From contig VZRG01000186.1 in the NCBI GenBank assembly GCA_013397435.1, positions 687,157 to 751,156 on the forward strand: a DNA stretch of 64,000 nt. Direction: 5' to 3'. Position numbers and translations under genes: made by a program. The stretch is from Erythrocercus mccallii. Taxonomy: Eukaryota > Chordata > Aves > Passeriformes > Dicruridae. How positions within the stretch are numbered: the first letter of the stretch is position 1; every line of letters starts with the position of its first letter. Under the pieces are notes generated by a model that worked only from the letters and a program-made list of their open reading frames with translations, did no database searches and had not been told where the DNA came from. Shown one piece after another: positions 25,144-38,350 of the stretch.

Positions 25144-25866
25144 GTCACTGTAGAATCTCATGTTTTTGATTCTAAAACTTTGTAGCTTTTATGATTTAGT
25201 TCGAACACAATATGCTACAATAAATATATTTCTAATTTCAAATCTAATTCTAAGTATTTGAATCATTCAGCTTGGCAGAAAATTGTCATGTCTCAACATA
25301 TAAACCTCAGCTCCATGCAAAATTCTCCCATTCTCAGGTGCTAAAGTCCTGAAGGTAGTAACTACCTCTTTATTGGGTGCTTTATTGTAAATTTAAACAC
25401 TGTAAACAAACATTGTATTGTAAACAAACTCAAATTTTATAACGAGCTCAGTCGTGCCAGGATGTCTATAAGGCAGTCATCCTCTCAATGTTAGAACTGT
25501 CTAAAGACAGGTCAGTAAATAGGGGACCTCTAAATATCTTATGGAAAGAAGATTGAGGGAGTTGAGAATCATGGTATGTAAACGATCTGTCCTAGCACAA
25601 GCTTTCCATAGTGTCCAAACACTCACCCATTAGGAATTGTCCACATAACCTCAAAGCTGCAGCACTAGAGCTCGAGGGGAATATTGATGTTTAAAAAGGA
25701 GAAAAAAATAAAATGTAGGCTCCCCATCTTTGTTTTTTGGTACAAAATTGGGAAAATAATTAGAAAAAGTATTTTAAGATAATGAAAGATAGCACTGAGA
25801 TCATACAAAATACAATATGCTTTGATGGAGAGCAAATTATTTCAAATCAATTTTAGGCCTTTTTTG

Positions 25867-25910
25867 AGAGTCTAGTTGGCTAGACTCTAATTGAAGATCT
25901 AATTGAAGAT
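25867..25910. repeat. 9-bp hairpin followed by a 12-bp tandem duplication
   Basis: AGAGTCTAG at 25867-25875 is the reverse complement of CTAGACTCT at 25880-25888, with a 4-base loop. CTAATTGAAGAT then occurs twice in perfect tandem at 25887-25910. Confidence 0.85.
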
Positions 25911-27109
25911 CTGTTTGGTTTTAATTTATTAAAGTATTTCATTTTAATATTTATGGTAAACTTTTCTAAAAATACAATAACCAATAGCTTAATTAATTAA
26001 AGGGGATGTATGCATCAATTTTATGATTTTTAACAATTGCTTCATCTGTAATCCTTACTTGTTGGAATATTTACCAGTCTTCATGGATTATGTAGGCTGT
26101 TTATCTCTGGGAAACAGTAATACAACTTACTTAATAGTAATCTAGATATGCTTAGGTTATAAAGTTTTTAAAGCAATTTTCATATTTATATTTATTCTTA
26201 TATTTTTTTTATATTTAACAGAGTTTGGCTAGAAGTAGTGGCTACCTTTTCAAAAGAACTCCTTAGGGATCATCATATATGTGATGAAGTTTATCAGTCA
26301 GAATGTTTCCTGCAATGTCCTGTTTTCTGTTTTTAAATTCTTGTGTATTAAACTAACACTGCATTAGAAGGTCTGCTTTGCCTCCAATTTGTGATTCTTG
26401 CAGCTCTTACATTAAAGTTTATTTTTTTAATGATTCCCTTAAAACATGAATCTTTTAACTATTTACTATACAGAAAACTGTTAGTTGTTTTCCCTCCAAT
26501 ACAAAGAAGAAACTGTAAATTAACGATTTGAACCCAATTGCCTATGTCAGCTATTTCAGTACATAGTAAAAACATCCATAGTAGTAAAATGCTTTTTAGT
26601 AAACCTTTGTCCTTTTTTTCTATTTATACAAAATTTGAAAACTTACTGGGGGCTTAGAAATAAACCTACCCTTTCATAACTGGTAAAAACCAATATTTCT
26701 GGTCCTGGAGACCATTCTCAGTAGCTTGGATCTGACTTCTTGTAGATAACTAAGCAGAGAGACAACTGTTGCAAAAAATTGCTTTCTCTTGGAGTTGCCT
26801 TTTCTGACCTGTGATCTTTTCAGAGTAGTGAGAAGCTCAGCTTAATTTTGCCTCAGAGTTTTCAATTTCCTTCATGTGAAGAAGAACCGAGGTTCATCTG
26901 AGCCTGCCTGAATGGCTGGTATGCGAGTCTCTGTTCTTGCAGATGATCTGATCTTGAGATGATTACAGACTGGGACAAACTCAGAGTCAGCAACAGCATG
27001 TGTTGGTAGACAGACCTGCATTCCCTACACATTTGATCTACCCTATCTGCCGTCCTAGTTGAAGGATGTAGATATATCTGTGGAGGTATTCTCAAGGAAT
27101 AAAACTAAG

Positions 27110-27263
27110 TGAAAAAAACAACAAAACCTCAACCAAACCAGCAAACAAAAGAAAAAAACACAAAAAACCAAACAAAACACAAACAAAACCAAAACAAGAA
27201 ACCAAACAGTAACACACCAAAAAACCCCACCAGACACAAAACTACCACCACCACAAAAAAACA
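27110..27263 (+). repeat. A/C-rich low-complexity tract
   Basis: About 150 bases of AAAC, CAAAA and ACCA units on the + strand with almost no G or T, equivalent to a G/T-rich tract on the minus strand. The hydrophobic minus-strand open frames here (runs of F, V, C, L, W) are compositional artefacts. Confidence 0.9.
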
Positions 27264-29242
27264 TTGTGCATTTTTTTGATTTCTTCTTTTAGCATATTTT
27301 TTCATTTTTAGGGAGCGTGTATCTGTTTCTTTTCTCCCCCTTTTCCTCTTCCCCCTAGATGTGAATCTGAGGAAGTGATTGTATTTTGGTTGGTTCATAC
27401 CCACCATCTATGGATAGACCACTGGCATTTTGACAGGAGAGAACTCTGCCTATTTGATGAGTTTACCTTATTCTGTTGTGGCTTTTTATTTGCTGGTTTA
27501 AAAAAAATTATTTTGTCTTTTATTTGCTTACATCCTATAAAGACATTTATAGTAATTGAAAATACATAAATACTTAGAAATTTAAGGTTTATCTTCTCTG
27601 TGTTCAGAAATGATCAGTGTAGGTCTCATACAGTAATCAGATTACTGAGTATAAAGAGAGGCATTTAAACAGTTGTTAGTTGGTAATGCTATGTTTACAC
27701 ATTTGAATAGCCAGAGAAAATTTTGCAGAAAACCCACAAGTTTACCATTGTTTGTCAATGTATACATAAGCTTTACATTTTCTTTTATATATATATATTT
27801 CTGCAGGCATCTCCTAAAATGCTTTTGTTTATGTTACTCACTGTCTGGTGAGGTATCACCCTTTCCAAAGCTGGCTGTGTTATTAATTTAAGTGAATGTC
27901 CCAACTTTATCAACATTCATTATTTTATCAGCAAGAGAATATTCAGTATTCTGGTTACATCTAGCATTTTTTTGAACCTGTACAGTTTCCAATTAATTTG
28001 GTAAGCAGCTCAGTTTTCAGACTAAGCAGCTGCTTTATTTTCATTCTTATACAAGTCAAACTGAACAACCTAGCTATTTAGCACAGTTTCTTGATTTCCT
28101 TACTCGTCCAAGCTAAGCATTGTTTGTGTGTTTGCATATGCTGAGCTATAATGGATTTAATTTTTTTCCTCCATTTCTGCACTTATAGTATCATAATAAT
28201 CAATTATTTACCAACAGGTCATAACCAGAAATTTTATAGATCATATTAGAGCAAGTTCAGCCATTTTAGCAGCAGTTCCAGGTGCTACATTCAGTAGTAA
28301 TTAGTAAGACCATTCTTCTCATAAGGGGATTGTGTATTTTACTTTTATTTTTAATATATCAGAGTAAGAACCCAAATTATTGTAGATATGGGATATATAT
28401 GGCACATTATTAGTTTTACTTAATTCATGCCTATTTTTTTGAATAATCAAGACTGAGAAGAAAGAGAATTTTCTGGTTTGTATCTGACAAAAGTTTAGTT
28501 AGTAAGATTCTACAACCAATTTTTATGTGTGATTTTTCCCACTACTTTTTGTAAAACCTATCACCATGATATGAATGGTTTTCAGGACTAGAACCTGAGT
28601 ATGCACTAGATTTTTGCTATTAAGAAGACATCTTTTTTTTAATGATTCTTTTTGATACACGACTTTTTGAATTATAGATGTATTAGTGACACTACTGAAA
28701 GGTGCTAAAGTTTTATGGTGGGATTGCCTTATATGTGTTGTATACTGCAGTGTACTGATGTATATGTAGCTGTGACACATTACTGTGTGAGAAAAAGCAG
28801 TTTTCCTGAAATTTGAGAGATCATTGTGAGTTATTTGAATGGGGTAGATGTGATTGTAGTAAGTTCTGGACACACAGGCTCTAAGGCATGTAAAGCAATT
28901 TTCTTCACTTTTAGAAAGTGTGGCAGAAAAGCAATACTCATCCAAACAGGTGAAAACTAATTCATACAGTCAGTCTCATCTCTTCCAACTTAATTATTTA
29001 ATGGAAACTTTAGGTAGGAACAGCTTTATTAGAAGTGATTAGTCATTGCTGAATGCATTCAAAAATTTTTTTCTATTACTTCACATTGTTCTATTTCTTA
29101 TAGAATAGTTAATTTTATATTAAAAACAACTGATTCGAACAGGATGTGAATAATTTAAAAGGCTGTGTTTTGTGGTAGTAGTGGTGATAGTAGTAGTAAA
29201 TTATGGAACTACAAATGACTTTGCCATTTTTCCTACATACAG

Positions 29243-29355
29243 ACTCACTGGATCTAGTGTTCCTGATCTTATTGTGAGCATGAGCAACCAGATGTGGCTT
29301 CATTTGCAATCTGATGACAGCATTGGCTCACCAGGATTCAAAGCTGTTTATCAAG
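29243..29355 (+). CDS. CSMD1: CSMD1 exon: end of third CUB domain
   Basis: One base completes the split valine, then 37 codons run from LTGSSVPDLIVSMSNQMW to GFKAVYQ, and one base of the next codon follows. This is the C-terminal half of the CUB beta-sandwich, ending in the usual G-F-x-x-x-Y strand. The motif SSVPDLIVSMSNQMWLHLQS matches CSMD1; I recall CSMD3 as clearly different here (GTTVPDLIVSTNHQMW-like), which decides the paralogue. The acceptor is CTACATACAG and the donor GTATGA. The exon is 6.8 kb downstream of the previous one and 21.4 kb upstream of the next. It has no cysteine, which is normal for CSMD CUB domains because they keep only the first disulfide. No stop or frameshift is seen. 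Confidence 0.95.
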
Positions 29356-32300
29356 GTATGAGCTAAATTAACTATTTTAATTTTATGTTGTAACTTACTT
29401 CATTATACCCCAACAAATTAATTTCAGATAGGCACTTAGTCCTTTCACAAACTTAGAGTTTTGATACTGTCTCTGTTTTCAGTAAGGGTTAATGAAGACA
29501 TGGATTTGCAAATGTCTACAAAATAACTAAAAATATTTGCAAGTAAAAATGAAAGTTATTGTTCTAATACTTTTTGCTGGGAGGTCAATAGAAGTTACAA
29601 ATTTCTAATATATTTGAAAGGTTTTAAATTTTACATTCTGTTAACCTTTATCATATTGGATACTATTTGAAAAAATATTGTTACTATTCTAAGACTTTTT
29701 TGGGGTATTTATAAACTTTATTTTCATGCCTCACTGAAAACCTTCACAGCCCTAAGTCAAAATTAGAATGCAATGAATACTACAAAACAGATATATTGCA
29801 TGTTATTGAGGAAATTAAGATGTATAGAATTGTGGAAATTTAACTAAAAAAAAATTACCAAAGTTACCCTAGCCTCATTTGTGTTGCTTCTGTCTTAAAG
29901 AAATGAGAATATTTGCAGTCTTTTTTTGCATCTTTTTTTCTTTTGACTGCATGAAATTCAGTACCTTCTGAAGTTTATTAATTGTATTAAAAAATACCTG
30001 CTATCTCTTAGTATGCATGTGTTGATTTTTTTTCCATTTCAATAGGTCGTATAGACCTGCAGCTAGAAAGAACTCTTTCTTATTAACAGCTGGTATCATT
30101 TTCTGTTAATTTCCATGTTAATTAGTTCACCTTAAGGATAAGAGAAAATATTTGATACTATTTTCAGTAGTACCTTATGCGCACATATGATGAAAATGAT
30201 TTCATAATAATCTTATCAAAATTAGTTTTGTACAAAAGATGCTGCAAAATATTTCAAGTTCTGTAACTTGAAAGTAACTGAATTAGAAGAGTGGGAGTGC
30301 TCCTTAAACATTGTCCATAAACTGAAGTACTCTGTCTAAGAGTTTCACTTAATTTCTAGTTACCTTACTGTTTCAATACCAAAACAAACAAAATAAACGT
30401 GAAAAGTTATGGAGATGTTAACCTCAAGTTTAGAAAGCTATACATTTATTGCTCTAAAGACATTAAGGCTTGCCTGGGCAGGTTTTTAGAAGTAGGGTCT
30501 GTGGCTGTGAGATATTATGAACGTTGAAAATAATAGGAAGGGGAAATATTCCCCAGTGGTCAGCCAGGAAACATGGTGTTACTTCTCCACACCAATATTT
30601 TTCTACTAGTACTGTCCTTTGAGGCAGGTGGTGATGATACCAATGATTAGGGTTATACTGCCACCATTATTTTTCCCTAACACTATATTTCTTTGAGACT
30701 CATTCAAGCTTACTAATCAGATCAACTGTTACACAGTCATAGTTTAATTTTCTGTGTGCACATATTGCTGGGCAATATTTGAGCATTTTAGTTATTATTA
30801 TCTACTTCTTTTATGCACCATGTTTTGGTTTACTTTAATGTGAACTGAAATCAACAAACTCAGGAAAAAAGAGGAGAAAGAAGCAGTGATTCTCATGAGG
30901 GTGGCAATCACTTCCCATGAGAATCCTTCATAGCAATGGTACTGAGATTTGCAGGTCCCTTGGCCATGAGAATAACCATATAAGAACAAGGAAAATGACA
31001 GAATCTCTTCAAACACTGTCTCAATTGCTTAAGTGCAATGTACAAGAGCTGTGAATTAAAAAGCAGATGCAGGCCTGTAGCCGTTCTATGGCTGAGACAT
31101 TAAGGAGTCTCAAGGCATTGTGCCATGCATTAAGCCTGTATAGTTACATGACTCAAGTATGTTTCATTGCAAGAGTACAATCACATACTCCATCTAAATT
31201 AATCTTACCCCTTCTTGTCCCTTCTGTCATGGTTTTATCTTTTGTAATTGAGTCATTTCTAGGGTCTGTGCTTACCTAGAAAATATGTCTTTAAAAAATC
31301 CATTTGTGAAATACATTCAGTGGAAATAGTGATTGTATAGTTGAGAGAGAGTGTTGGCACATATATCTGACACTTCATACTGTTTCCTCAAACCAAAATT
31401 ATTAACTTTATCTTCTCATAACCCTATGAAAAAGTTAAAAAGCTTAAATTATATATATCAGATGATCTATTTTTCTGCTATAATTTCTTCCTAGTTTTTC
31501 TAATGTAAATTCATCTGTTGTCATTTCTGTATCTTTCTAATGATGTTATTTTATTTATGGAGTTCAACCTCTTACTTCTGTGGACTTTCTGCAAACACCT
31601 GAAGTATACAATGTGCATATAGCAGTAACAGTAGTACCTCTTTGATGATGTATATTGTTATCATTTGACATTTGGATTTTAGCTTTCAGTCTTGTTTTCC
31701 AACCCATTGTGGGTTATTCTGTATTTTTTTTAGTTTTGCAAGTCGATTTCAAAATTCTAAAGTATGAACTGTTTACAAGTCAAAAGTATAGTAAATGTTT
31801 TCAGATAAAGATGAATTATAGGGGTTTTTTTCTACTTTTGATTTGAATAGTCTCATTATTTTTACTAGAATTTTCTCATCTTTTATTGATGATGAAACTT
31901 TTAACCATCTGCACTCGCAACACATTTTGTGCTTTAGGCTAAGTGTAAAGTTTAAACTTCTATCTTGTCGCAAGGTGCCTGAATAAATCTCCTTCCCTTT
32001 GTTTAGCAGTCAAAGAACCTGTCTAAAAATAGAATCTCATTTTAATTGTGAGCAAGTTAATAGATTGTGACATGTAACCTCAAGGACAGTGTCTTAGTGA
32101 TTGCAGTTAACTAAAAAGAAGGCAAACTGCAGACTTTGATGCCTTATACGTGTTCTGTAGAGACAAACTAAAGGACATATTTACTTAATTTTTTTTCCCC
32201 AAAAGTAATGACTTTTGCTGAGGATTGGAACATGATTTCTTACCCTCTTGGGCAATATTTTACACCAATCAAATCTTGACTTTGTACCTGTTAGGGCATT

Positions 32301-34965
32301 TTTTTTTCTATTACCACTTAAGTAGTGTCATAGTCTATAGAAAATTGTTACTTTAACTGTTACTTTATCTCACTTTAATTATTAAGAAAGGATATTAATG
32401 CTGCAGTTCACCTATCTTACATTATTAGCATGTCCATCTAAAAATGGCATGAAACGGTGCCTGTAATTTAACTGATATGCACAATAGATTTTATATATGA
32501 ATAGTAAATTTAATCTTATTTACAATTTGCCTAAGGGATTAAGAGAGAGGCTTCCCAAGTTCTTTTGCCTCTTCTTTGGCCACCTTCAGAAACATGTTAA
32601 CATCAGAAAGATGTAGGGTTCTCTATATTCTCACTATTCCAGTTTTTGTAGTCTGCCCTATTAATCATGTTTCTCAGACTATAGAATGCAGTTCTCTGAC
32701 CGTTGGAGCCACAAGAAAGATTTCAGACTTGGGTCCTGTAGAGTTATTTCCTGGAAAGAGTTTTTAATACAGAGGAATAACACTGTACTGTATGCACTGG
32801 AAGGTGACCTGTGGAAACCCAGATGGCAAAATAAGTGGTGTTATTTTTTAACTCCAGGAAACTGACAAAAAGCTATCATGTTAGCAAATACAAGAAGTGT
32901 CTTGATATTCTTCTGCCAGTCATACTCACTGTCAAGCATTATAAAGACAAAAATAATTTAAGCATTATCCCTATGTAATAAGTAAAATGCAAGACACTAC
33001 AGGCAACCCTTAACTTTGATGATAAACTTTCTAAACCATGTTAGAACCACATTATTATTGCTAAAATAGAAGGCTGTTAATCTATACTAAAAAAAAGTAA
33101 AAAAGCTGAAGATTTATTTGAACCTACCATTATTATTTTTCAAAAACCTGTTTTATAGACTGTATTTGAAAGTCCTTCATTCTCTGTTACAGATCCCAGA
33201 TATCTTAACAGAGAGGTTTAATACCTTTCAAAAAGAATCCTCTGAATGCATATTTTCTGTGAAAAGGCAAAAAATTTAAATTGTTCTGTCCTTGAAGAGT
33301 GAGACATATTGTACTACCACACCTAAATGTTTCAAAGGGTCTAAACTGAAATCCTCTCCAATTATTATCTATGCCAGTTTTCCCTACTGAATCCAAGATG
33401 ACCAGGTGTCACTCTACAAGTCTTCATAAATTAAACAAAATTAAATTATGCTTTTCACAGCTGATACTTTATGAAAAAACCCACTAACATTTCTCAGTGT
33501 GTATATAGCACTATAAAGTGCTGCTTTAAAATTAAAATTTCAACAAAAAGAAAAAGAGAAGGAAGCATTTACAGAAAAAAAAATACAGTATAAAGGCTGT
33601 TGTTAAGATAGGTTTCAGAGTTTTAGCAACAGAACTGTTTTAAAAATAAAGAAATTATAAAAATGGACTGTGAGTTTTAGTTATATTTCTAATATAATTT
33701 TTCCTTCCTGAGTATTTAGTAAGGTTATGAAAGACCTCGATGAATTTTCTCCATGCAAGGGACATATCTGAAATCGTAGTGTGTAATCTCCTGGAAGAAT
33801 ACCATAAACACGCCGAATGGTAATCTTGATGAACATTATTGCTGATCTCCCTTGTTGAAGTTGCTTCAGTCTGAATAAATTTCAAATATGCATTAGAACA
33901 AGGCCTGGCATCTTCTGACCACTCTGGTTAAATAGGTTTAGGTTCACCAAAATTCTTATTTTGTATTAATAAACTAATTACTGAATTTTTTTAAACCTCT
34001 AGCCTTATTTTCAGTCCTGCCATGCAATGACTCTTTTTTTTAATAGTACTGCACATATAAAGAACATGATATACACACACTTAAATAAATATAAATGCAC
34101 AATATGATGAAAGTAATATCACATCACCACCTTGAGGTCACAGGATGGTCTGGTAACACCAACAAACGATGTTGATATACTGAGACTACTTTCAGAAGCA
34201 TGCTTTTTTTCCATTTTGTTGCTGGTCATAGGCTAAAGCAAGGACTTTTTTACATGTAATTAAAGTAATTTTTTATTCATACACCTTTTATTTTATTTAG
34301 CTTTACTCTTGAGCTGCATTTCTATTTTGTTTTGACCACAAGTGAAGACCACTCATACCCAAATTTGCCCAGCACATTTGATCTAATGTAGTATTTAGGC
34401 AGCTTTGAAGCACCAGGAAGATTTGGTTTGTGCCACTTCTTAATATCGATTCAAGCCAGCATTTACCTGTAGAGTGGTTAAGTTAGGCACAGTCATTGCC
34501 ATGCATCTCCAGCTTGGGACAATGCAGCATGTTACTGGGACAGTAGGCCTAGTAGCAGTATCAAACACTGATGTTAGGTTGCAGTTGCAGCCAGAAAAAG
34601 GACTAAGGTGAATATGTGCCTGAGTTTGACTTATTCCACTCATTTTGTGGGTGTGCCACATCTAAAAATAAGTGCTTTATGGCTCTCAGGATCCAAGGTG
34701 GATCATGCAGCCAGCTGATCATTACACTGCTTCCACACTTATAGTCCTATTGGCTGTACCCCACTGACATAAAAGCACATGACAGCTTAAAGTTTTAGGT
34801 GTGAATGTTTTATAGTTTTATTATGCTTTAGATTTTTCTCCCATTTAACCCTGTAAACCTTTCATTCAGATAAAAATATTTAATATTTTGATTTCAAGAC
34901 TTTTTGATAACCACTATAACAACATGTTTTATAGCCCATTTGGAACTCATTTTTTATTCCTGACA

Positions 34966-35328
34966 TTACATGGTTATATAAAGTAATTAAGTTATTTCAC
35001 TAGCTGATCTTTTTGTTCATAACAGTGTTATAAAATAAATCTGGTGAGTCAGTGATATAATTCTAGTGTTTTCTCTTATTTGAAGTTATTAAGAATTCTT
35101 GGACTTGTCAGTATGTATATCAGCTCCTACAAGCAGCTGAAAATGTCAGGCTTACAACCATTATTTGTATTGATGCTCAGCTGAGCAGTTAAGATTTAAG
35201 CTCTTCATTATGACTAGAAGATTCCTCTTTCCTCTTGAGAATAGTAGAAAAATACTTTCAAAACCATATTTCATTTGTTCAGATGTCAATTATCTTTTTG
35301 CATACAATTACTTTATATAACCATGTAA
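34966..35328. mobile_element. Candidate MITE-like element with perfect 23-bp inverted repeats
   Basis: Positions 34966-34988 and 35306-35328 are exact reverse complements over 23 bases, with no further pairing at either edge. They enclose 317 bases of AT-rich non-coding sequence. If the outer TA at 34967-34968 and 35326-35327 is taken as a target-site duplication, the element is 357 bases with 20-base ends reading CATGGTTATATAAAGTAATT. This is the layout of a non-autonomous Tc1/mariner-type element. The repeat ends are not ones I recognise from a named family, and no other copy was noticed in the window. Confidence 0.5.
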
Positions 35329-36894
35329 AGTATTAGTAAACCTTAAATCAGTACAATTTTTTACAAAAACATAACGACCTTATAAATGTTATTACACTAC
35401 CAATATTGATCTAAAACATTGTTACTGCTTGGAGGTTTAATAAAACCTGTGTTGAAAAAAACAAATGGAATTAAGACTTTCTGTGACTCTCACAACTAGA
35501 CCTGCACACAAGGAAATCATTATATACAGTAATGCTTGGAAATAAAACAGATATAAGTCATTCAGTGAAGACTTTGAGTTTCTTTTGCTTTAAGCTTTTG
35601 TCTCTTTCATGTATTTCACATGTATGAAGTTTTCTTCTTGTATGATGTTTGTATGTATTCAGAACATTTCAAGTGTATGCTTTTGGAGGACAGGCAGTAT
35701 ATATATTTCATGTGAATATTTTTATTTATTAAAGCTACTTGGTTCTGTGGAGAATCGTCATTCATACAGTACTATGGGAACTCATGTTCCATCATAGCAT
35801 TGTATGAATGAATCCATTTGCAGTGCTACATAGAGCAGGTTAGTTTTTTAGATGGGCAAATGTCAGTCACTTAATTTCTGCCACAGTGTATTATCAATCA
35901 TTTTCAGAAGATTTCCTATATTTTTGTCTGACCTTTTTAGGGTATATTATTAAGGTAAGCCTAGAACAGACATTTCTCAGTTTCAGCATACTTGAATTTT
36001 CTTTTGAGAAATATATACTGACACCAGAAGATTACTAATAGAGTGAAAAGAGGCACACTAAGTTACTGATAATTACTGCAACAGTTTTAAAGGAATTTTT
36101 AATAGTAGAGAATGTGTTTGCCTGAGTTTTGTATAATGTTTGGGATGGCAGGCAGAACAAATTTTCCATTTAGAAATTACATATGAGCTTGAGGAACATA
36201 ATATATTAGTGATGTGCTTTAACTTTTTGAGTGTTTTGTGTATTTTTATATTATCAGAATGTAGTGGATAAACCCAAATTTCTGTCTCTGCCACAATCCT
36301 TTATTAAACAATCCCAAATAGAAGCTTAGTGAAGAGAGTAAAAGGAATAAGCATACAACACCTATAACTCTTCTTCTCCCTCCTAAACTAACACAATAAC
36401 AAAGCAAAATGGCCACATGGAGTACAAATTTGTTAATTAAATTATTTTTCCCTTTTAATTTTTATATTAATTATATATCTCTGCTTCTTATGCCCTATTT
36501 TTGTTAGAGGACTTTTCAGATATTGGTATCATTTTGCTCAACTCTGCTCCACAGAAGTACAATCAATATCTGGTACTCATATCAATCAGCTTAAAGATTG
36601 ACATCTATTTGTTCAATTATGCTGTTTAACAATGTATTAGTCTCTTTTCCTATAGCCTTTAATGCAATGCATTCTATTGTGCTATTGTGGATATTGTCAA
36701 TATGCTGGATAAGAATGTGCATGTTAAAGGAATCAAAGAATAACTTTATTAATGTGTCCATTACTTAAACTTCAGAATTTAAAAAGTAAGAAACCCCAAA
36801 ACTCTTAGAACTTTTCTCGTTTATGATTTGATCACGTACAGCCAATATACAGCATGTGTATTCTTTCTTAGTTATATGACATGGACATGGCTGT

Positions 36895-36923
36895 AGCTGT
36901 AGCTTCCCCTCCAGGCTACAGCT
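36895..36923. other. Small GC-richer hairpin
   Basis: AGCTGTAGC at 36895-36903 and GCTACAGCT at 36915-36923 are reverse complements (9 bp) around an 11-base pyrimidine-rich loop. No function is recognised. Confidence 0.6.
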
Positions 36924-37411
36924 GTGTCTGACTGATGACACATATATCTTTTCAGCAATTGAACCAATAGGTTAAGTTTACAGCCTTGTTTGCTTCTCTT
37001 CATAAAATTATTAATGATTGAAACAATAACATGTTGTCTCTGAATAAGAGAGAATTGTTTTAACTCAGCTAGTGAGGATAATTCTGCTAGTCAAACTTAT
37101 TTGGAAAGTAGTTTCACATAATAATTAAGCACATTCTGTGTAGAAAACAGCTCAGATATTTTTATTGATTTAATGTTTTATGCTTTTTTATCCATGTTCA
37201 TTGTTCAGTATGTTTGACCTTAAAATAAATGGTTCTTCCAGACTTTAAACTTTTGATTAAGATTTACCATGGCTTTTAAAACACTTTATTAACATTTGAT
37301 GATTTTTTCAAAGACCAGGAACAAATTGTAAAAATAGAACTGGCTCCTTAAAATAAGATTCTCGTAACATATATGTGAGAATTATGTATCAGTAACTGCT
37401 CTTTTAGAGAC

Positions 37412-37438
37412 TTTTTTGTTTTGTTTTGTTTTGTTTTA
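37412..37438 (+). repeat. (TTTTG)n microsatellite
   Basis: Four to five TTTTG copies after a short T run. Confidence 0.85.
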
Positions 37439-38254
37439 CTTCTGACAGGTCTTTCTTTGTATTTTTTTCCTTCTACTGAAAACAAACAAGAAATAGAACT
37501 GAACAGTTTAATCTAAGTGTTTGAAACATTAATGCTGGTCTTTGCTTCTTAGCAGATACAGCTCAGTTTGAAAGTTTGATCAACAATTTAATAATTTTAG
37601 GTAAAAAGAAACAGGTGCTTTACCAGTTAAAAATGTCTCTATTTTTTTAATATAGAAAACACCACAGTGTATGCACTATGAACTTAGCTATCCACTGATT
37701 TTACTTAAGAAGCTATAGTCCTTTCACTCTTTAGGCCAAAATAATTCTCTTTTAGTAATTTTCCTTATTTAATTCATAAAGTGGTGACATACTCAGAATT
37801 TCCTGTTAATATCTACAACTGAGATTGTTTGGAATTCTTAAGTATCTTCCATTCATTTATAAAGTGCCTGCAAATGATGGTCAGACAGAAAGATGCATCA
37901 CAGCTAGATAGCAACAGATAGCATGTTATGATTTTTTTCCTTTGAGTAAGAATATTTCTTATAGAGCATTTTATTTTTCTGCCAGTTTTCTGTATTTTTT
38001 GCTATAAGGTTCAAACTGTGAGAACTGTATTGACATTTAGTTTTGAAGCCTTTGGATGCATGACACTCACTCTATGGTTTCAAAAATCAAACCCTTGATT
38101 TTAAATTAGTGATAAATCAGGTGTTCATGTTGTCTCACCAATGGTGACACTTAGTTTATTTTCATGTCTATGTTACTTTAAGTAATCAAATATTTTCAAA
38201 CAGTAATGGAAGAATTGATTAAATTATGTGACTGACACACTTTGGACTGTATTG

Positions 38255-38350
38255 AAAGAGTCATAGAAACATTTAGGTTGAAAGGACCCTTAAGATCATT
38301 GAGTCCAATTGTTAACCTAACATTGCCAAGTCCAAAAATTCTAGTATGGA
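38255..38350 (-). mobile_element. Short CR1 LINE 3'-end remnant, minus strand
   Basis: The + strand reads AGTCATAGAAACATTTAGGT, then TTAAGATCATTGAGTCCAAT and GTTAACCTAACATTGCCAAG, the reverse complement of a common CR1 3' terminus. Only about 95 bases remain. Confidence 0.85.

Larger units (their letters stand above)
22476..29242 (+). other. CSMD1: CSMD1 intron between the two CUB3 exons
   Basis: A phase-2 intron of 6767 bases with GTAAGT and CATACAG borders. No transposon is recognised. It holds overlapping palindromes near 25118, a hairpin plus duplication at 25867-25910, an unrecognised less AT-rich segment around 26690-27100, and an A/C-rich low-complexity tract at 27110-27263. A 140-codon minus-strand open frame at 28523-28945 has no recognisable domain. 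Confidence 0.9.

Noticed and set aside
27055..27407. Overlapping minus-strand open frames with long hydrophobic runs
   Set aside because: They translate the A/C-rich tract read from the other strand.
28523..28945. 140-codon open frame on the minus strand, the longest not touching an exon
   Set aside because: No domain, signal or recognisable family. By rough estimate a run this long is not surprising in 64 kb of six-frame AT-rich sequence. Cross-species conservation of the frame would be needed to revive it.
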